The notes under the pieces: generated by a model | Told to the model about the DNA's origin: nothing | Databases searched by the model: none | Seen by the model: the letters and a program-made list of their open reading frames with translations, nothing else | Assembly: GCF_027922165.1 (NCBI RefSeq) | Contig: NZ_BSFD01000004.1 | Location: 148,645 to 212,644, forward strand | From: Brevundimonas intermedia | Lineage (GTDB): Bacteria; Pseudomonadota; Alphaproteobacteria; Caulobacterales; Caulobacteraceae | Reading direction: 5' to 3' | Length of the DNA stretch: 64,000 nucleotides | Shown: positions 56,519-64,000 of the stretch, in pieces | How positions within the stretch are numbered: position 1 is the stretch's first letter | Layout: the number at the start of each line of letters is the position of its first letter | Position numbers and translations under genes: made by a program

Positions 56519-57685
56519 TTAGAAGTTGATGTCGATGGTGGCGCGACGGTTCAGCGGCTCACGCACGCCGTCAGCCGTGGGCTTGGCCAGGGCGGTTTCG
56601 CCCTTGCCGTCCAGGGCGATGACGCCGCCGTTGACGCCTTGAGCGACCAGGGCGTCCGCGACGGTGCGCGAACGACGGTTCGACAGGCCGAGGTTATAGG
56701 CGGCCGAGCCCGAGGTGTCGGTGTAGCCGACGATGACGACGCGGGTTGCGGCGCCGGTCTTGGCGTAGCTGGCGGCCTGGCTGACGACCGAGCGGGCTTC
56801 AGCGGTCAGGTCCGAACGATCCCAGTCGAAGTAGACCACGAACTGACGCGCGGTCGGCTTCTGAGCGACCGGCGGGGGCGGCGGCGGGGGCGGAGGAGGC
56901 GGCGGGGGCGGAGGCGGCGGGGGCGGGGGCGGCGGAGGAGGCGTCTCTTCCGCACCGAAGCTGTAGCGCAGGCCCAGGGTCACGGTGTGCGACTGGTCGT
57001 AGTCGCCGTCCCATTCGCCGAACGACGTGGCGCCAGCGCCGGTGCCGACCGTCGTCGAAGCGAACGTCGTGTCGCCCGTCAGATAGCGGTAGGTCAGGTC
57101 GATGTTGGCGCGGTCGCTGATGGCCCAGGCCAGACCGGCGATCGCCTGAGCGGCGAATTCGGTCGACGTGTCGTCAACGTTGAAGGCGGCTCCGCGATTG
57201 GCGCGAAGGTTGCCGATCGTGTTGGTGTCGACGCGGTTCACGCCGGCGCCGAGGCCGACGAAGGGACGCACGCCCCAGGCTTCATAGCCGAAGTCATAGA
57301 TGACGTTCGCCATCAGCGTCACCGATTCGATGTCGCCTTCCGGGGAGAAGCAGCCGCCGTTCGAAGGCGTCAGATTGCAGAGACCCTGGGTCCCCGACAC
57401 GGCGCGAACCTTGCCGATGTCGCCCGAGCGGTAGCCGCCTTCCAGTTCAACGCGCCAGCTGGGGTTGAAGCGATAGCCGAGACGGGCGAAGGCCGCCCAG
57501 CCGTCGTTGACTTCATAGTTCCAGTTTGCGCCAGTGGTCGACGACTCGGCATTGATGTCGTCGATGATGTGGTAGCCGGCGTCAACCGCGCCGTACCAGC
57601 CGTTCGGCTCGGCCGACGCAGCGCCAGCGGACAGGGCCAAAGCGGCCGCTGCGCTGGAGGCCAGCACGAAAGTCTTCATACGCAT
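56519..57685 (-). CDS. OmpA-like outer membrane porin with a 24-proline linker
   Basis: 388 residues. Signal peptide MRMKTFVLASSAAAALALSAGAASA, an eight-stranded beta-barrel region (about 26-240; GWYGAVDAGYHI, AFARLGYRF, HTVTLGLRYSFG), a run of 24 consecutive prolines (codons 56870-56941) and a C-terminal OmpA domain (ARQFVVYFDWDRSDL, VIVGYTDTSGSAAYNLGLSNRRS). Anchors the outer membrane to peptidoglycan. GGAGGG precedes the ATG at 57685. A GGAAC is seen upstream at 57757, but no matching -10 for the EcfG type. Confidence 0.95.
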   Translation of the reverse strand: MRMKTFVLASSAAAALALSAGAASAEPNGWYGAVDAGYHIIDDINAESSTTGANWNYEVNDGWAAFARLGYRFNPSWRVELEGGYRSGDIGKVRAVSGTQGLCNLTPSNGGCFSPEGDIESVTLMANVIYDFGYEAWGVRPFVGLGAGVNRVDTNTIGNLRANRGAAFNVDDTSTEFAAQAIAGLAWAISDRANIDLTYRYLTGDTTFASTTVGTGAGATSFGEWDGDYDQSHTVTLGLRYSFGAEETPPPPPPPPPPPPPPPPPPPPPPPPVAQKPTARQFVVYFDWDRSDLTAEARSVVSQAASYAKTGAATRVVIVGYTDTSGSAAYNLGLSNRRSRTVADALVAQGVNGGVIALDGKGETALAKPTADGVREPLNRRATIDINF

Positions 57686-57931
57686 AGGGGGTAGCCCTCC
57701 GCCTGTTTTGATCTAGGGCGGGTCTACCGCCTCCGCGGGTCTTATCAGCGTTGCCGTGGAACGTCGAGGCGAAAACGAGGCGGCCAAGAGGGCGGCGCCA
57801 ACCACCGTGCTATTGATGCTACAGGTTAAATTGGCGATCCATGGCCAAGTCGGCCGATTTTAGACCGTTTTCGGAGCACTTGCATTCACCCTAGGAAAGG
57901 GGTGTGGTCAGCGCAGCCCTCGCGCTCGCGC
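57686..57931. other. upstream region of the OmpA-like gene
   Basis: Gap between the OmpA-like gene start and the MaoC gene end, 246 bases. It should hold the OmpA promoter; AT-rich stretches appear around 57820-57890 (GGTTAAATTGGC, CGATTTTAGACCG), but I cannot assign exact boxes. Confidence 0.4.
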
Positions 57932-58387
57932 CTAGCCGCCGACGATTTGCATACCCAACCATTCCGCGATCAGCGCCGGCTTGTCCGCCCCTTCGATTTC
58001 CACCGTCAGTTCGTGCTTCAGAAGCCAGCGCCCGCCCCCCTTGTCTTCGGCCGATATCAGGCGAAACCGACCGCGTACGCGTGACCCGGCCGGGACAGGC
58101 GCCAGGAACCGCAGCTTGTCGAACCCGTAGTTGATTCCCATCGTCAGGCCGTCCAGAGGCGCGACGGCGTCGTAACTCATCGCCGAGGCCAGGCTGAGGG
58201 TCAGAAATCCGTGTGCGATGGTCCCGCCAAAGGGCGTGGTCTTGGCCGCTTCCGGATCGACATGGATAAACTGTCGGTCCTCGGTGCAGTCGGCAAAGGC
58301 GTCGATCCGCGTCTGGCTGACCTCGAACCATCGCGAGACGCCGATCTCCTGCCCGATCAGGCCCTGGAGTTCCTGCGGCTTCGTCAT
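57932..58387 (-). CDS. MaoC-like (R)-specific enoyl-CoA hydratase/dehydratase
   Basis: 151 residues, hot-dog fold. The hydratase 2 motif Asp-x4-His-Gly-like is visible as CTEDRQFIHVDPEAA with PFGGTIAHGFLTLSLAS. The start at the ATG 58387 is supported by GGGAGGA 6 bases upstream. Likely hydrates or dehydrates acyl-CoA; with PhaR and PhaA in this window it could supply PHA monomers, but this is only a suggestion. Located after the PLP dehydratase gene in the same direction. Confidence 0.88.
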   Translation of the reverse strand: MTKPQELQGLIGQEIGVSRWFEVSQTRIDAFADCTEDRQFIHVDPEAAKTTPFGGTIAHGFLTLSLASAMSYDAVAPLDGLTMGINYGFDKLRFLAPVPAGSRVRGRFRLISAEDKGGGRWLLKHELTVEIEGADKPALIAEWLGMQIVGG

Positions 58388-58442
58388 TCCATTCCTCCCT
58401 TTTCCGCGAAGCCTGACCCAGGCGCCGGGGGAAGGAAAGGGG

Positions 58443-59423
58443 TCACGCGCCGAAACGGCCCTCGATGATCTCGGCATACAGGCCGGGATCCACATTGCCG
58501 CCGGACAGGATCAGCCCCGTCGTCAGGCCCGCGCCCGAGACCTTTCCGGTGAGCAGGGCCGCCAGCGACACCGCCCCGCCCGGTTCCACCACCAGCTTCA
58601 GATGGCGGAAGGCGAACCGCACCGCCTCGGCGACCTCGGCGTCGGACACGGTCACGGCGCCGGCCAGGCGGCGGTTGATCGGCCAGGTCAGGACGCCGGG
58701 CATGGGGCTCATCAGGGCGTCGCAGATCGACGGCGGCCCGGCCGGATGCCCGACCCGTTCCCCGGCCGCCAGCGACCGGGCCGTGTCGTCATAGGCCTCG
58801 GGCTCGACCACCAGGACGCGGGTCTGTGGGCTGCGCTCGGCCATGACCAGATTGATCCCGGCCATCAGCCCTCCGCCCGAGGCGCCGCACAGCAGCTGGT
58901 CCATCGGCGCATCGGCCTGGTCCAGCATCTCCAGCGCCGTCGTGCCCTGGCCCTCGATGATGAAGGGGTCGTCGAACGGCGGGACGAGGACGCAGCCCCG
59001 CTCGGCGGCGATGGCGGCGCCGATCGCTTCGCGGCTCTCGGTCCAGCGGTCATAGAGCCGCACCTCGCCGCCGAAGCCGATCACCCCCTCGATCTTCACC
59101 TGGGGCGAGTCCGACGGCATGACGATGATCGCCGGCGTCCCCACCAGGGCCGCCGCCGCCGCCACGCCCTGGGCATGATTGCCGGACGAGAAGGCCACCA
59201 CGCCGCGCGCCTTCTCCTCGGCGCTCAGCCGGCTGATCCGGTTATAGGCGCCGCGAAACTTGAAGGCCCCGGCCCTTTGCAGGTTTTCCGCCTTCATCAG
59301 AACCCGGCCGCCGACCACGGCGTTCAGGGCGGGGCTCTCGATCAGGGGCGTGCGGACGGCGACGCCGTCGATCTGGCGGGCGGCGTCGAGAACGCCTTCA
59401 TAGCTGGGCAGGTGCGTCGTCAT
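58443..59423 (-). CDS. PLP-dependent threonine/serine dehydratase
   Basis: 326 residues, fold type II. The PLP Lys is in AGAFKFRGAYNRIS, the Asn/Gly PLP loop in SSGNHAQGVAAAAAL and the phosphate-binding GASGGGLMAGIN. The length and absence of a C-terminal ACT domain place it with the short threonine/serine dehydratase or serine racemase-like group. Converts Ser/Thr to 2-oxoacids and ammonia. It is divergent from glpK with 57 bases between starts. Confidence 0.9.
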   Translation of the reverse strand: MTTHLPSYEGVLDAARQIDGVAVRTPLIESPALNAVVGGRVLMKAENLQRAGAFKFRGAYNRISRLSAEEKARGVVAFSSGNHAQGVAAAAALVGTPAIIVMPSDSPQVKIEGVIGFGGEVRLYDRWTESREAIGAAIAAERGCVLVPPFDDPFIIEGQGTTALEMLDQADAPMDQLLCGASGGGLMAGINLVMAERSPQTRVLVVEPEAYDDTARSLAAGERVGHPAGPPSICDALMSPMPGVLTWPINRRLAGAVTVSDAEVAEAVRFAFRHLKLVVEPGGAVSLAALLTGKVSGAGLTTGLILSGGNVDPGLYAEIIEGRFGA

Positions 59424-59480
59424 ATGCTCCCTTTAGCCCGAGCCGCAGGCGTCGCCCAAGGCGGTGCAGGAGAGAAATTC

Positions 59481-60977
59481 ATGAGCCTGATCCTCGCCAT
59501 CGACCAGGGCACGACCTCGACCCGGGCCATCGCCTTCGAGGTCCGGGACAAGGATCTTCGTCCGGTCGCCGTCAGCCAGATCGAGTTGGCCCAGCATTTC
59601 CCCCGATCCGGCTGGGTCGAGCATGACGCGGCCGAGATCTGGTCCGCGACCCTGCAGATCTGCCGCGAAGTGGTGCGCCAGGCGGGCGGCGTCGATCGTT
59701 TCGCCGCCATAGGCCTCACCAACCAGCGCGAGACGGCGGTGATCTGGGACGCCGCGACCGGCGAACCCCTTCACCGCGCCATCGTCTGGCAGGACCGCCG
59801 CACCGCCGACGTCACCGCCCGCCTGACCGCCGAGGGGCATGAACCGACGGTCCAGGCCGCCACCGGCCTGATCCTCGATCCCTATTTTTCGGCGACCAAA
59901 TTCGCCTGGCTGCTGGACGCCGCGCCCGGCTCGCGCGAGCGCGCGGCGCGGGGCGAGGTGAAACTGGGCACGATCGACGCCTGGCTGATCTGGAAACTGA
60001 CCGGCGGCCGCGTTCACGCCACCGACGCCACCAATGCGTCGCGTACCGCCCTGATGGATCTGAAGACGGTCGAGTGGCGCGACGACCTGTGCGCCCTGTT
60101 CGACGTGCCGCGCGCGGCGCTTCCCGCCATCGTCCCCTGCGCCGGCCTGATCGGCCAGACCGATCCGGCGCTGTTCGGCCGCCCCCTGCCCATCGCCGGA
60201 TCGGCGGGCGACCAGCAGGCGGCCCTGGTCGGCCACGGCGCCCTGCAGCCCGGCGACGCCAAGATCACCTACGGCACCGGCGCCTTTCTGGTGGCCAATG
60301 TCGGGGAGACGCCGGTCGCCTCGACGCGCCGTCTGCTCGGCACGCTCGGCTACCGGGCCGACGGCCGCACCGCCTACGCGCTGGAGGGGTCGATCTTCTC
60401 GGCCGGCTCCGCGATCCAGTGGCTGAGGGACGGGGTCAAGCTGATCTCCGAATCCCGCCAGTCCGAAGCCCTGGCCCAGAGCCTGGCCGACAACGGCGGG
60501 GTCTATATGGTGCCCGGCTTCACGGGTCTGGGCGCGCCTTGGTGGGAGCCGGAGGCGCGCGGGACCGTGGTGGGGCTGACGCGGGATTCGGGCCCGGCCC
60601 ATTTCGTCCGCGCCGCGCTCGAGGCCCTGGCCTATCAGACCCGCGATCTGCTGGACGCCCTGGCCCAGGACGGCGCCCCGCCGCTGAAGACGCTGAAGGT
60701 CGACGGCGGCGTCACCGCAAACAGTTTCGCCATGCAGTTCGTCGCCGACATCTGCGAGGTTGAGGTCGAACGTCCCGCCTTCCAGGAGATGACGGCCCTG
60801 GGAGCGGCGCGCCTGGCCGCCCTGGGCGTCGGCCTGCTGTCCGATCTGGAGGCCCGTCCCGCAGAGGCCCCGGCCTGCTGGAAACCCCGAATGAAGCCGC
60901 AGGAGCGCGAGCGTCTTCTTTCCGGCTGGCGCCGCGCCGTCAAGGCCGCCATCATCGCCGCGCCGGACCGCGCCTAA
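59481..60977 (+). CDS. glpK: glycerol kinase
   Basis: 498 residues, FGGY family. ATP and glycerol-site motifs are LAIDQGTTSTRAIAFE, NQRETAVIWD, RAIVWQDRRTAD, LGTIDAWLIWKLTGG and FTGLGAPWWEPEARG. Phosphorylates glycerol to sn-glycerol-3-phosphate. CAGGAG precedes the ATG at 59481. The facilitator (glpF) and dehydrogenase (glpD) genes are not adjacent. A 36-base gap separates it from the next gene. Confidence 0.97.
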   Translation: MSLILAIDQGTTSTRAIAFEVRDKDLRPVAVSQIELAQHFPRSGWVEHDAAEIWSATLQICREVVRQAGGVDRFAAIGLTNQRETAVIWDAATGEPLHRAIVWQDRRTADVTARLTAEGHEPTVQAATGLILDPYFSATKFAWLLDAAPGSRERAARGEVKLGTIDAWLIWKLTGGRVHATDATNASRTALMDLKTVEWRDDLCALFDVPRAALPAIVPCAGLIGQTDPALFGRPLPIAGSAGDQQAALVGHGALQPGDAKITYGTGAFLVANVGETPVASTRRLLGTLGYRADGRTAYALEGSIFSAGSAIQWLRDGVKLISESRQSEALAQSLADNGGVYMVPGFTGLGAPWWEPEARGTVVGLTRDSGPAHFVRAALEALAYQTRDLLDALAQDGAPPLKTLKVDGGVTANSFAMQFVADICEVEVERPAFQEMTALGAARLAALGVGLLSDLEARPAEAPACWKPRMKPQERERLLSGWRRAVKAAIIAAPDRA

Positions 60978-61013
60978 GACGCGGGCGGCTCAAAGGAAAC
61001 GACAGGACTACAC

Positions 61014-62099
61014 ATGACCGACGCCTCCGACGCGCCTATGCAGGATGCTCAAACGGCTTTTTCCGGCACGCGCGAGGTCGATCCCCGCTACCGGCTGGAC
61101 GAGGCCGCGCTGGACGCCTGGATGACCGACCATGTCGGGGGCTACGCCGGCCCGCTGAAGGTGCGCCAGTTCAAGGGCGGCCAGTCCAACCCCACCTATG
61201 AGTTGTCCACCCCGACCGCCGCCTATGTGCTGCGTCGCAAGCCGCCCGGCGTCCTTCTGCCCAGCGCCCACGCCGTGGATCGCGAATTCCAGGTCATCTC
61301 CGCCCTGGCCGCCCAGGGCTTCCCGGTGGCCAAGCCCCATGCGCTGTGCCTGGACGAGGCCGTCATCGGCTCGATCTTCTATGTGATGGACAAGGTCGAG
61401 GGCCGCATCCTATGGGACCTGAAACTGCCCGGCCTGACGCCCGACGAACGCCGAGCCATCTACCATGCCCAGACCGACGCCCTGGCCCGGCTTCACGCCT
61501 TCGATCCCGCCGCCATCGGCTTGGCCGACTATGGCAAGGCCGGCAACTATTTCGCGCGCCAGGTCGGGCGCTGGACGAAACAGTATCGTGCTTCCGAGAC
61601 CGAACCCGTCCCAGCCATGGACCGGCTGATCGCCTTCCTGCCGGACAGCCTCCCGCCCGAGGGGCCCAGCCGCATCGTCCACGGCGACTTCCGCCTCGAC
61701 AATATGATCCTGGCTGAGGATCGGGCCGAGGTCCGCGCCGTGCTCGACTGGGAGCTGTCGACCCTGGGCGACCCGATGGCGGACTTCTCCTATCTGCTGA
61801 TCGCCTGGGCCATTCCCGCCAGCCTGCGGAACGGACTGGCCGGCGCCGACCTCGAGGCCCTGGGCATTCCCTCGGTCGAGGAGACCGTGGACCGCTACGC
61901 CGCCGCCACCGGCATGCGGCCCGCCGACCTGGACTGGCTCTACGCCTACAACCTGTTCCGACTGGCGGCGATCTGCCAGGGCATCGCCGGCCGCGTCCGC
62001 GACGGCACCGCCGCCAGCGCCCACGCCCGCAGCATGGCCGCCCAGGTCGGGCCGCTCAGCGACGCGGCCTGGGGTTTCGCGAAACGGGCGGGAGTCTAG
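61014..62099 (+). CDS. phosphotransferase (APH/ACAD10-type kinase)
   Basis: 361 residues of the aminoglycoside phosphotransferase fold, of the group that accompanies acyl-CoA dehydrogenases. Kinase motifs: the substrate-binding KGGQSNPTYELSTP near the N-terminus, the catalytic loop VHGDFRLDNMIL, and the metal Asp in VLDWELSTLGDP. Proteins of this group phosphorylate 4-hydroxyacyl-CoA or carnitine-like substrates; no acyl-CoA dehydrogenase is next to it here. AGGAC precedes the ATG. Follows glpK and may be co-transcribed. Its stop overlaps that of the DUF2383 gene by 4 bases. Confidence 0.88.
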   Translation: MTDASDAPMQDAQTAFSGTREVDPRYRLDEAALDAWMTDHVGGYAGPLKVRQFKGGQSNPTYELSTPTAAYVLRRKPPGVLLPSAHAVDREFQVISALAAQGFPVAKPHALCLDEAVIGSIFYVMDKVEGRILWDLKLPGLTPDERRAIYHAQTDALARLHAFDPAAIGLADYGKAGNYFARQVGRWTKQYRASETEPVPAMDRLIAFLPDSLPPEGPSRIVHGDFRLDNMILAEDRAEVRAVLDWELSTLGDPMADFSYLLIAWAIPASLRNGLAGADLEALGIPSVEETVDRYAAATGMRPADLDWLYAYNLFRLAAICQGIAGRVRDGTAASAHARSMAAQVGPLSDAAWGFAKRAGV

Positions 62100-62581
62100 G
62101 TCGGATACAGCGGGTTCGAGGCGTCCCTCTGGCCTTCCAGACTGTGTTTAAGGGCGTGCATCTCGTCATGCCCGATCTTGATCGCCGCATAGGCGCGACG
62201 GACGGTCTCGCGTGTGGTGGCGGAGATGCTCGTGTCCTCCAGCGCCTTTTCGAACTTGTCGGCGATGAAGCCTTCCCCGCTGTTGATCGAGCCGACGACG
62301 GAATCATCGTTGCGCAGCAGGGCGTGTTTCACATCCAGAAAGGCGCGATGGGCCTTGGCCAGGATCGATCCGTGCGGCTCGGGGTCGCCGCCCAGGCTAC
62401 GCACGGCGCCCGATAGGGCCTCCACCACCTGCCGCCGTTCGGCGCTGCGGTTCTCGAACAGGGTGCGATAGTGCGGGTCCTCGGTCTGTTCGGCCGCCTC
62501 GTGATAGCCGTCGGCGCTGTCCAGCGTGGTTTCGATCAGTCCGTTCAGAACCTTGATGTCATGGGCGTTGGGATTGGTCAT
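62096..62581 (-). CDS. DUF2383 / PA2169 family four-helix-bundle protein
   Basis: 161 residues, all-helical. The ferritin-like pattern is visible in NGLIETTLDSADGYHEAAEQ and DPHYRTLFENRSAERRQVVEAL, as is EKALEDTSISATTRETVRRAYAAI; these match the PA2169/DUF2383 family. Function unknown, often stress-linked. GGAAGGAAGAAG precedes the ATG at 62581. The upstream sequence has GGAAT and GTT but with spacing that does not fit EcfG. Confidence 0.88.
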   Translation of the reverse strand: MTNPNAHDIKVLNGLIETTLDSADGYHEAAEQTEDPHYRTLFENRSAERRQVVEALSGAVRSLGGDPEPHGSILAKAHRAFLDVKHALLRNDDSVVGSINSGEGFIADKFEKALEDTSISATTRETVRRAYAAIKIGHDEMHALKHSLEGQRDASNPLYPT

Positions 62582-62921
62582 GTCGCTTCTTCCTTCCGCA
62601 TTGCGGTCGAACGGCGAAATGGCCGGACGTGGCGAAGGTTGCCGTATGCGGCGATCCGACGATCAAAACGGCGTCAGAACCTGCCGGCTTCAACCTTGCT
62701 CCACACCTAATTCCAGAGAATAAGCCGCCTGTTTTCAAGGCGTCGACGCGGATTCGCCGCCCTCTTCTAAGCAAGATCCGGCCAGCGCGCATACTGGGCG
62801 GATGAACGCTCAGCCCCGCCCCGTCGCTTGCCCACCCGTCTCTTGCAAACAATGGACGAAAATAGACTCAAAAAAATTGCAGTGGATTCCGTCTATTTCG
62901 CCTCCGGGCCTTGGCGCCGGG
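62582..62921. other. 340-base gap between tryptophan dioxygenase and the DUF2383 gene
   Basis: Holds the upstream region of the DUF2383 gene and the 3' region of the dioxygenase. An inverted repeat, AAATAGAC (62860-62867) / GTCTATTT (62891-62898), with a T-rich loop on the reverse strand, could be a terminator for the dioxygenase. No convincing gene is seen; the frame at 62828-63031 overlaps the dioxygenase. Confidence 0.5.
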
Positions 62922-63719
62922 TCAGAGGCTCGTGCGCAGCGACCACAGCTCGGGGAAGCAGCGCTTGGTCAGGGTCGAGGCCAGATAGGCCGCCCCCTCG
63001 GTGCCGCCGGTGCCGCGCCGCCGGCCGATGATCCGCTCGACCGTGACCACGTGCTTGTGGCGCCAGGTCAGCAAGGCGTCGTCCAGATCGACCAGTTTCT
63101 CGGCCAGCTGATACAGGGGCCACCAGCGTTCGGTGTCGCGATAGACCTCCAGCCAGGCCGCCTCCACGGCTTGCGACGGCTCGTAGGGCTGGGTCACGTC
63201 GCGGTTCAGCACCTCGGCCGGCACCGGCAGGCCGGCCTTGGCCATCTGGGCCAGGGCGTCGTCATACAGGCTGGGGGCGGCGATGGCGGCCTGGAGCGCG
63301 GCCAGGGCCTCGGGTCGGTCCGTGTGGAACTTCAGGAAACTGGAATCCTTGAGCCCCAGCATGGCCTCGAACCGGCGGAACTGATCGCTCTGGAACCCCG
63401 AGGACGAACCCAGCGAACCCCGGAACCGCAGATAGTCGGCCGGTGTCATGGTCGACAGAATGTCCCAGCTCTGGGTCATCACCGCCTGGATGCGACTGAC
63501 GCGGGCCAGGCTCTTGTAGGCGGGGACCAGGTCGCCGGCGCGCACCAGGGTCTGGGCCAGGGCGACCTCGTGCAGGATCTGTTTGAGCCACAGTTCCTTG
63601 GTCTGGTGGATGACGACGAACAGCATTTCGTCGTGCTGGTCCGACAGCGGATGCTGGGCGGAAAGCAGGTCGTCCAACGCCAGATAGCCGGCGTAGGTGA
63701 TGTCGCTGGATTGGGTCAT
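62922..63719 (-). CDS. kynA: tryptophan 2,3-dioxygenase
   Basis: 265 residues, heme enzyme that opens the indole ring of tryptophan to N-formylkynurenine. The signatures HQTKELWLKQILHEV, FRGSLGSSSGFQSDQFRRFE, LLTWRHKHVVTVERIIG (with the heme-binding His) and GRRRGTGGTEGAAYL are all present. The length is normal for the bacterial family. The other kynurenine genes (kynB, kynU) are not in the window; only a CHAP-domain gene is upstream. Confidence 0.96.
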   Translation of the reverse strand: MTQSSDITYAGYLALDDLLSAQHPLSDQHDEMLFVVIHQTKELWLKQILHEVALAQTLVRAGDLVPAYKSLARVSRIQAVMTQSWDILSTMTPADYLRFRGSLGSSSGFQSDQFRRFEAMLGLKDSSFLKFHTDRPEALAALQAAIAAPSLYDDALAQMAKAGLPVPAEVLNRDVTQPYEPSQAVEAAWLEVYRDTERWWPLYQLAEKLVDLDDALLTWRHKHVVTVERIIGRRRGTGGTEGAAYLASTLTKRCFPELWSLRTSL

Positions 63720-63758
63720 GCCCGCCTATCGCCCGGTCGGGCGGGCGGTGCAAGCGGC

Positions 63759-64000
63759 CTACTGGCGGGATTGGCTCGTGGCGTTCGAGGCGATCTGGCG
63801 TCCGGTGTCGAAGGCGTCGCGGGCGCCTTTGTAGATGAAGCCGTAGGTCGGATAGACGGTGGTGCCCAGGTCGTTGATCGGATTGTACCAGACCTTGACC
63901 TGCGACCAGTCGTTGGACGGCGAGACGTCGACGACGGTGACGTTCTCCTCGACCTTGCCGCGGCTGCCGCCCCAGTTGGCGTGGGTGACGCGGACTACGC
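63759..64000 (-). CDS. CHAP-domain protein, C-terminal part (runs off the window)
   Basis: The reverse frame is open from the window edge to a TAG at 63759, giving the last 80 residues. THANWGGSRGKVEENVTVVD and VWYNPINDLGTTVYPTYGFI match the end of the NlpC/P60-related CHAP domain (Cys-His amidase or peptidase) seen in many Caulobacterales proteins; the catalytic His is at THANW. The catalytic Cys and any signal peptide lie beyond base 64000. Likely cuts peptidoglycan peptides. The stop is 40 bases from the kynA start. Confidence 0.8.
   Translation of the reverse strand, partial: VVRVTHANWGGSRGKVEENVTVVDVSPSNDWSQVKVWYNPINDLGTTVYPTYGFIYKGARDAFDTGRQIASNATSQSRQ

Noticed and set aside
62691-62715. 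Possible EcfG promoter upstream of the DUF2383 gene (GGAAT then GTT)
   Set aside because: The -35 has T in place of C and the spacing is two bases short of consensus.

Overview
The window reads as chromosome of a high-GC alphaproteobacterium, most likely a Caulobacterales member close to Brevundimonas or Caulobacter. This is an inference from gene content: a DivL-type pseudo-histidine kinase with Tyr at the phospho-acceptor site, a very large NAD-glutamate dehydrogenase, an SDHAF4 homologue, a PhaR repressor, a TadG-like protein, a candidate EcfG-type promoter and a run of alphaproteobacterial housekeeping genes. Almost all of it is densely packed, with short or overlapping gene junctions. 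I see no rRNA, tRNA, CRISPR array, transposase, integrase or prophage. Many long open frames lie antisense to real genes, which is expected at this GC content.

Layout. 1-5.5 kb: N-terminal half of NAD-glutamate dehydrogenase, an AI-2E family transporter, a DUF853 ATPase. 5.5-13.8 kb: a forward run of Nfu Fe-S protein, two small HTH regulators, tsaB-rimI, fur, miaB-phoH-ybeY-lnt and a third HTH gene. 13.8-25.8 kb: a Gre factor, a flavoprotein, two secreted M28 peptidases, divL, a small zincin, a MarC protein, pyrF, a repetitive secreted protein, an SDHAF4 homologue and htpX. 25.9-30.1 kb: acetyl-CoA acetyltransferase with a coupled unknown gene, hemolysin III, phaR and its partner. 30.1-38.1 kb: HMG-CoA lyase overlapping an ArnT-like glycosyltransferase, a divergent GT2 enzyme, pgi, and a zinc-responsive pair (DUF1826 and a COG0523 GTPase) around a palindromic Zur box.

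38.4-40.5 kb: groESL with a degenerate CIRCE element and a strong terminator. 40.8-47.6 kb: a branched-chain 2-oxoacid dehydrogenase operon (E1alpha, E1beta, E2, an unknown secreted protein, E3) with a divergent Lrp-type regulator. Both linkers of E2 are built from GC-rich palindromic repeats inserted in frame in opposite orientations; this is the most unusual feature of the window. 47.6-57.7 kb: pirin, a beta-propeller protein, mtgA, an ACE-like M2 peptidase, a TadG-like von Willebrand protein with an inserted low-GC domain, a 2-oxoglutarate oxygenase, an OmpA-family lipoprotein behind a candidate EcfG promoter, a 56-residue membrane protein and an OmpA-like porin with 24 prolines. 57.9-64 kb: a MaoC dehydratase, a PLP-dependent dehydratase, glpK, an APH-type kinase, a DUF2383 protein, tryptophan 2,3-dioxygenase and the end of a CHAP-domain protein.

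Common themes are amino-acid breakdown (glutamate, branched-chain, threonine/serine, tryptophan), envelope building (lnt, mtgA, ArnT/GT2, OmpA proteins) and protein quality control or peptide use (GroESL, HtpX, two M28 peptidases, an M2 peptidase).
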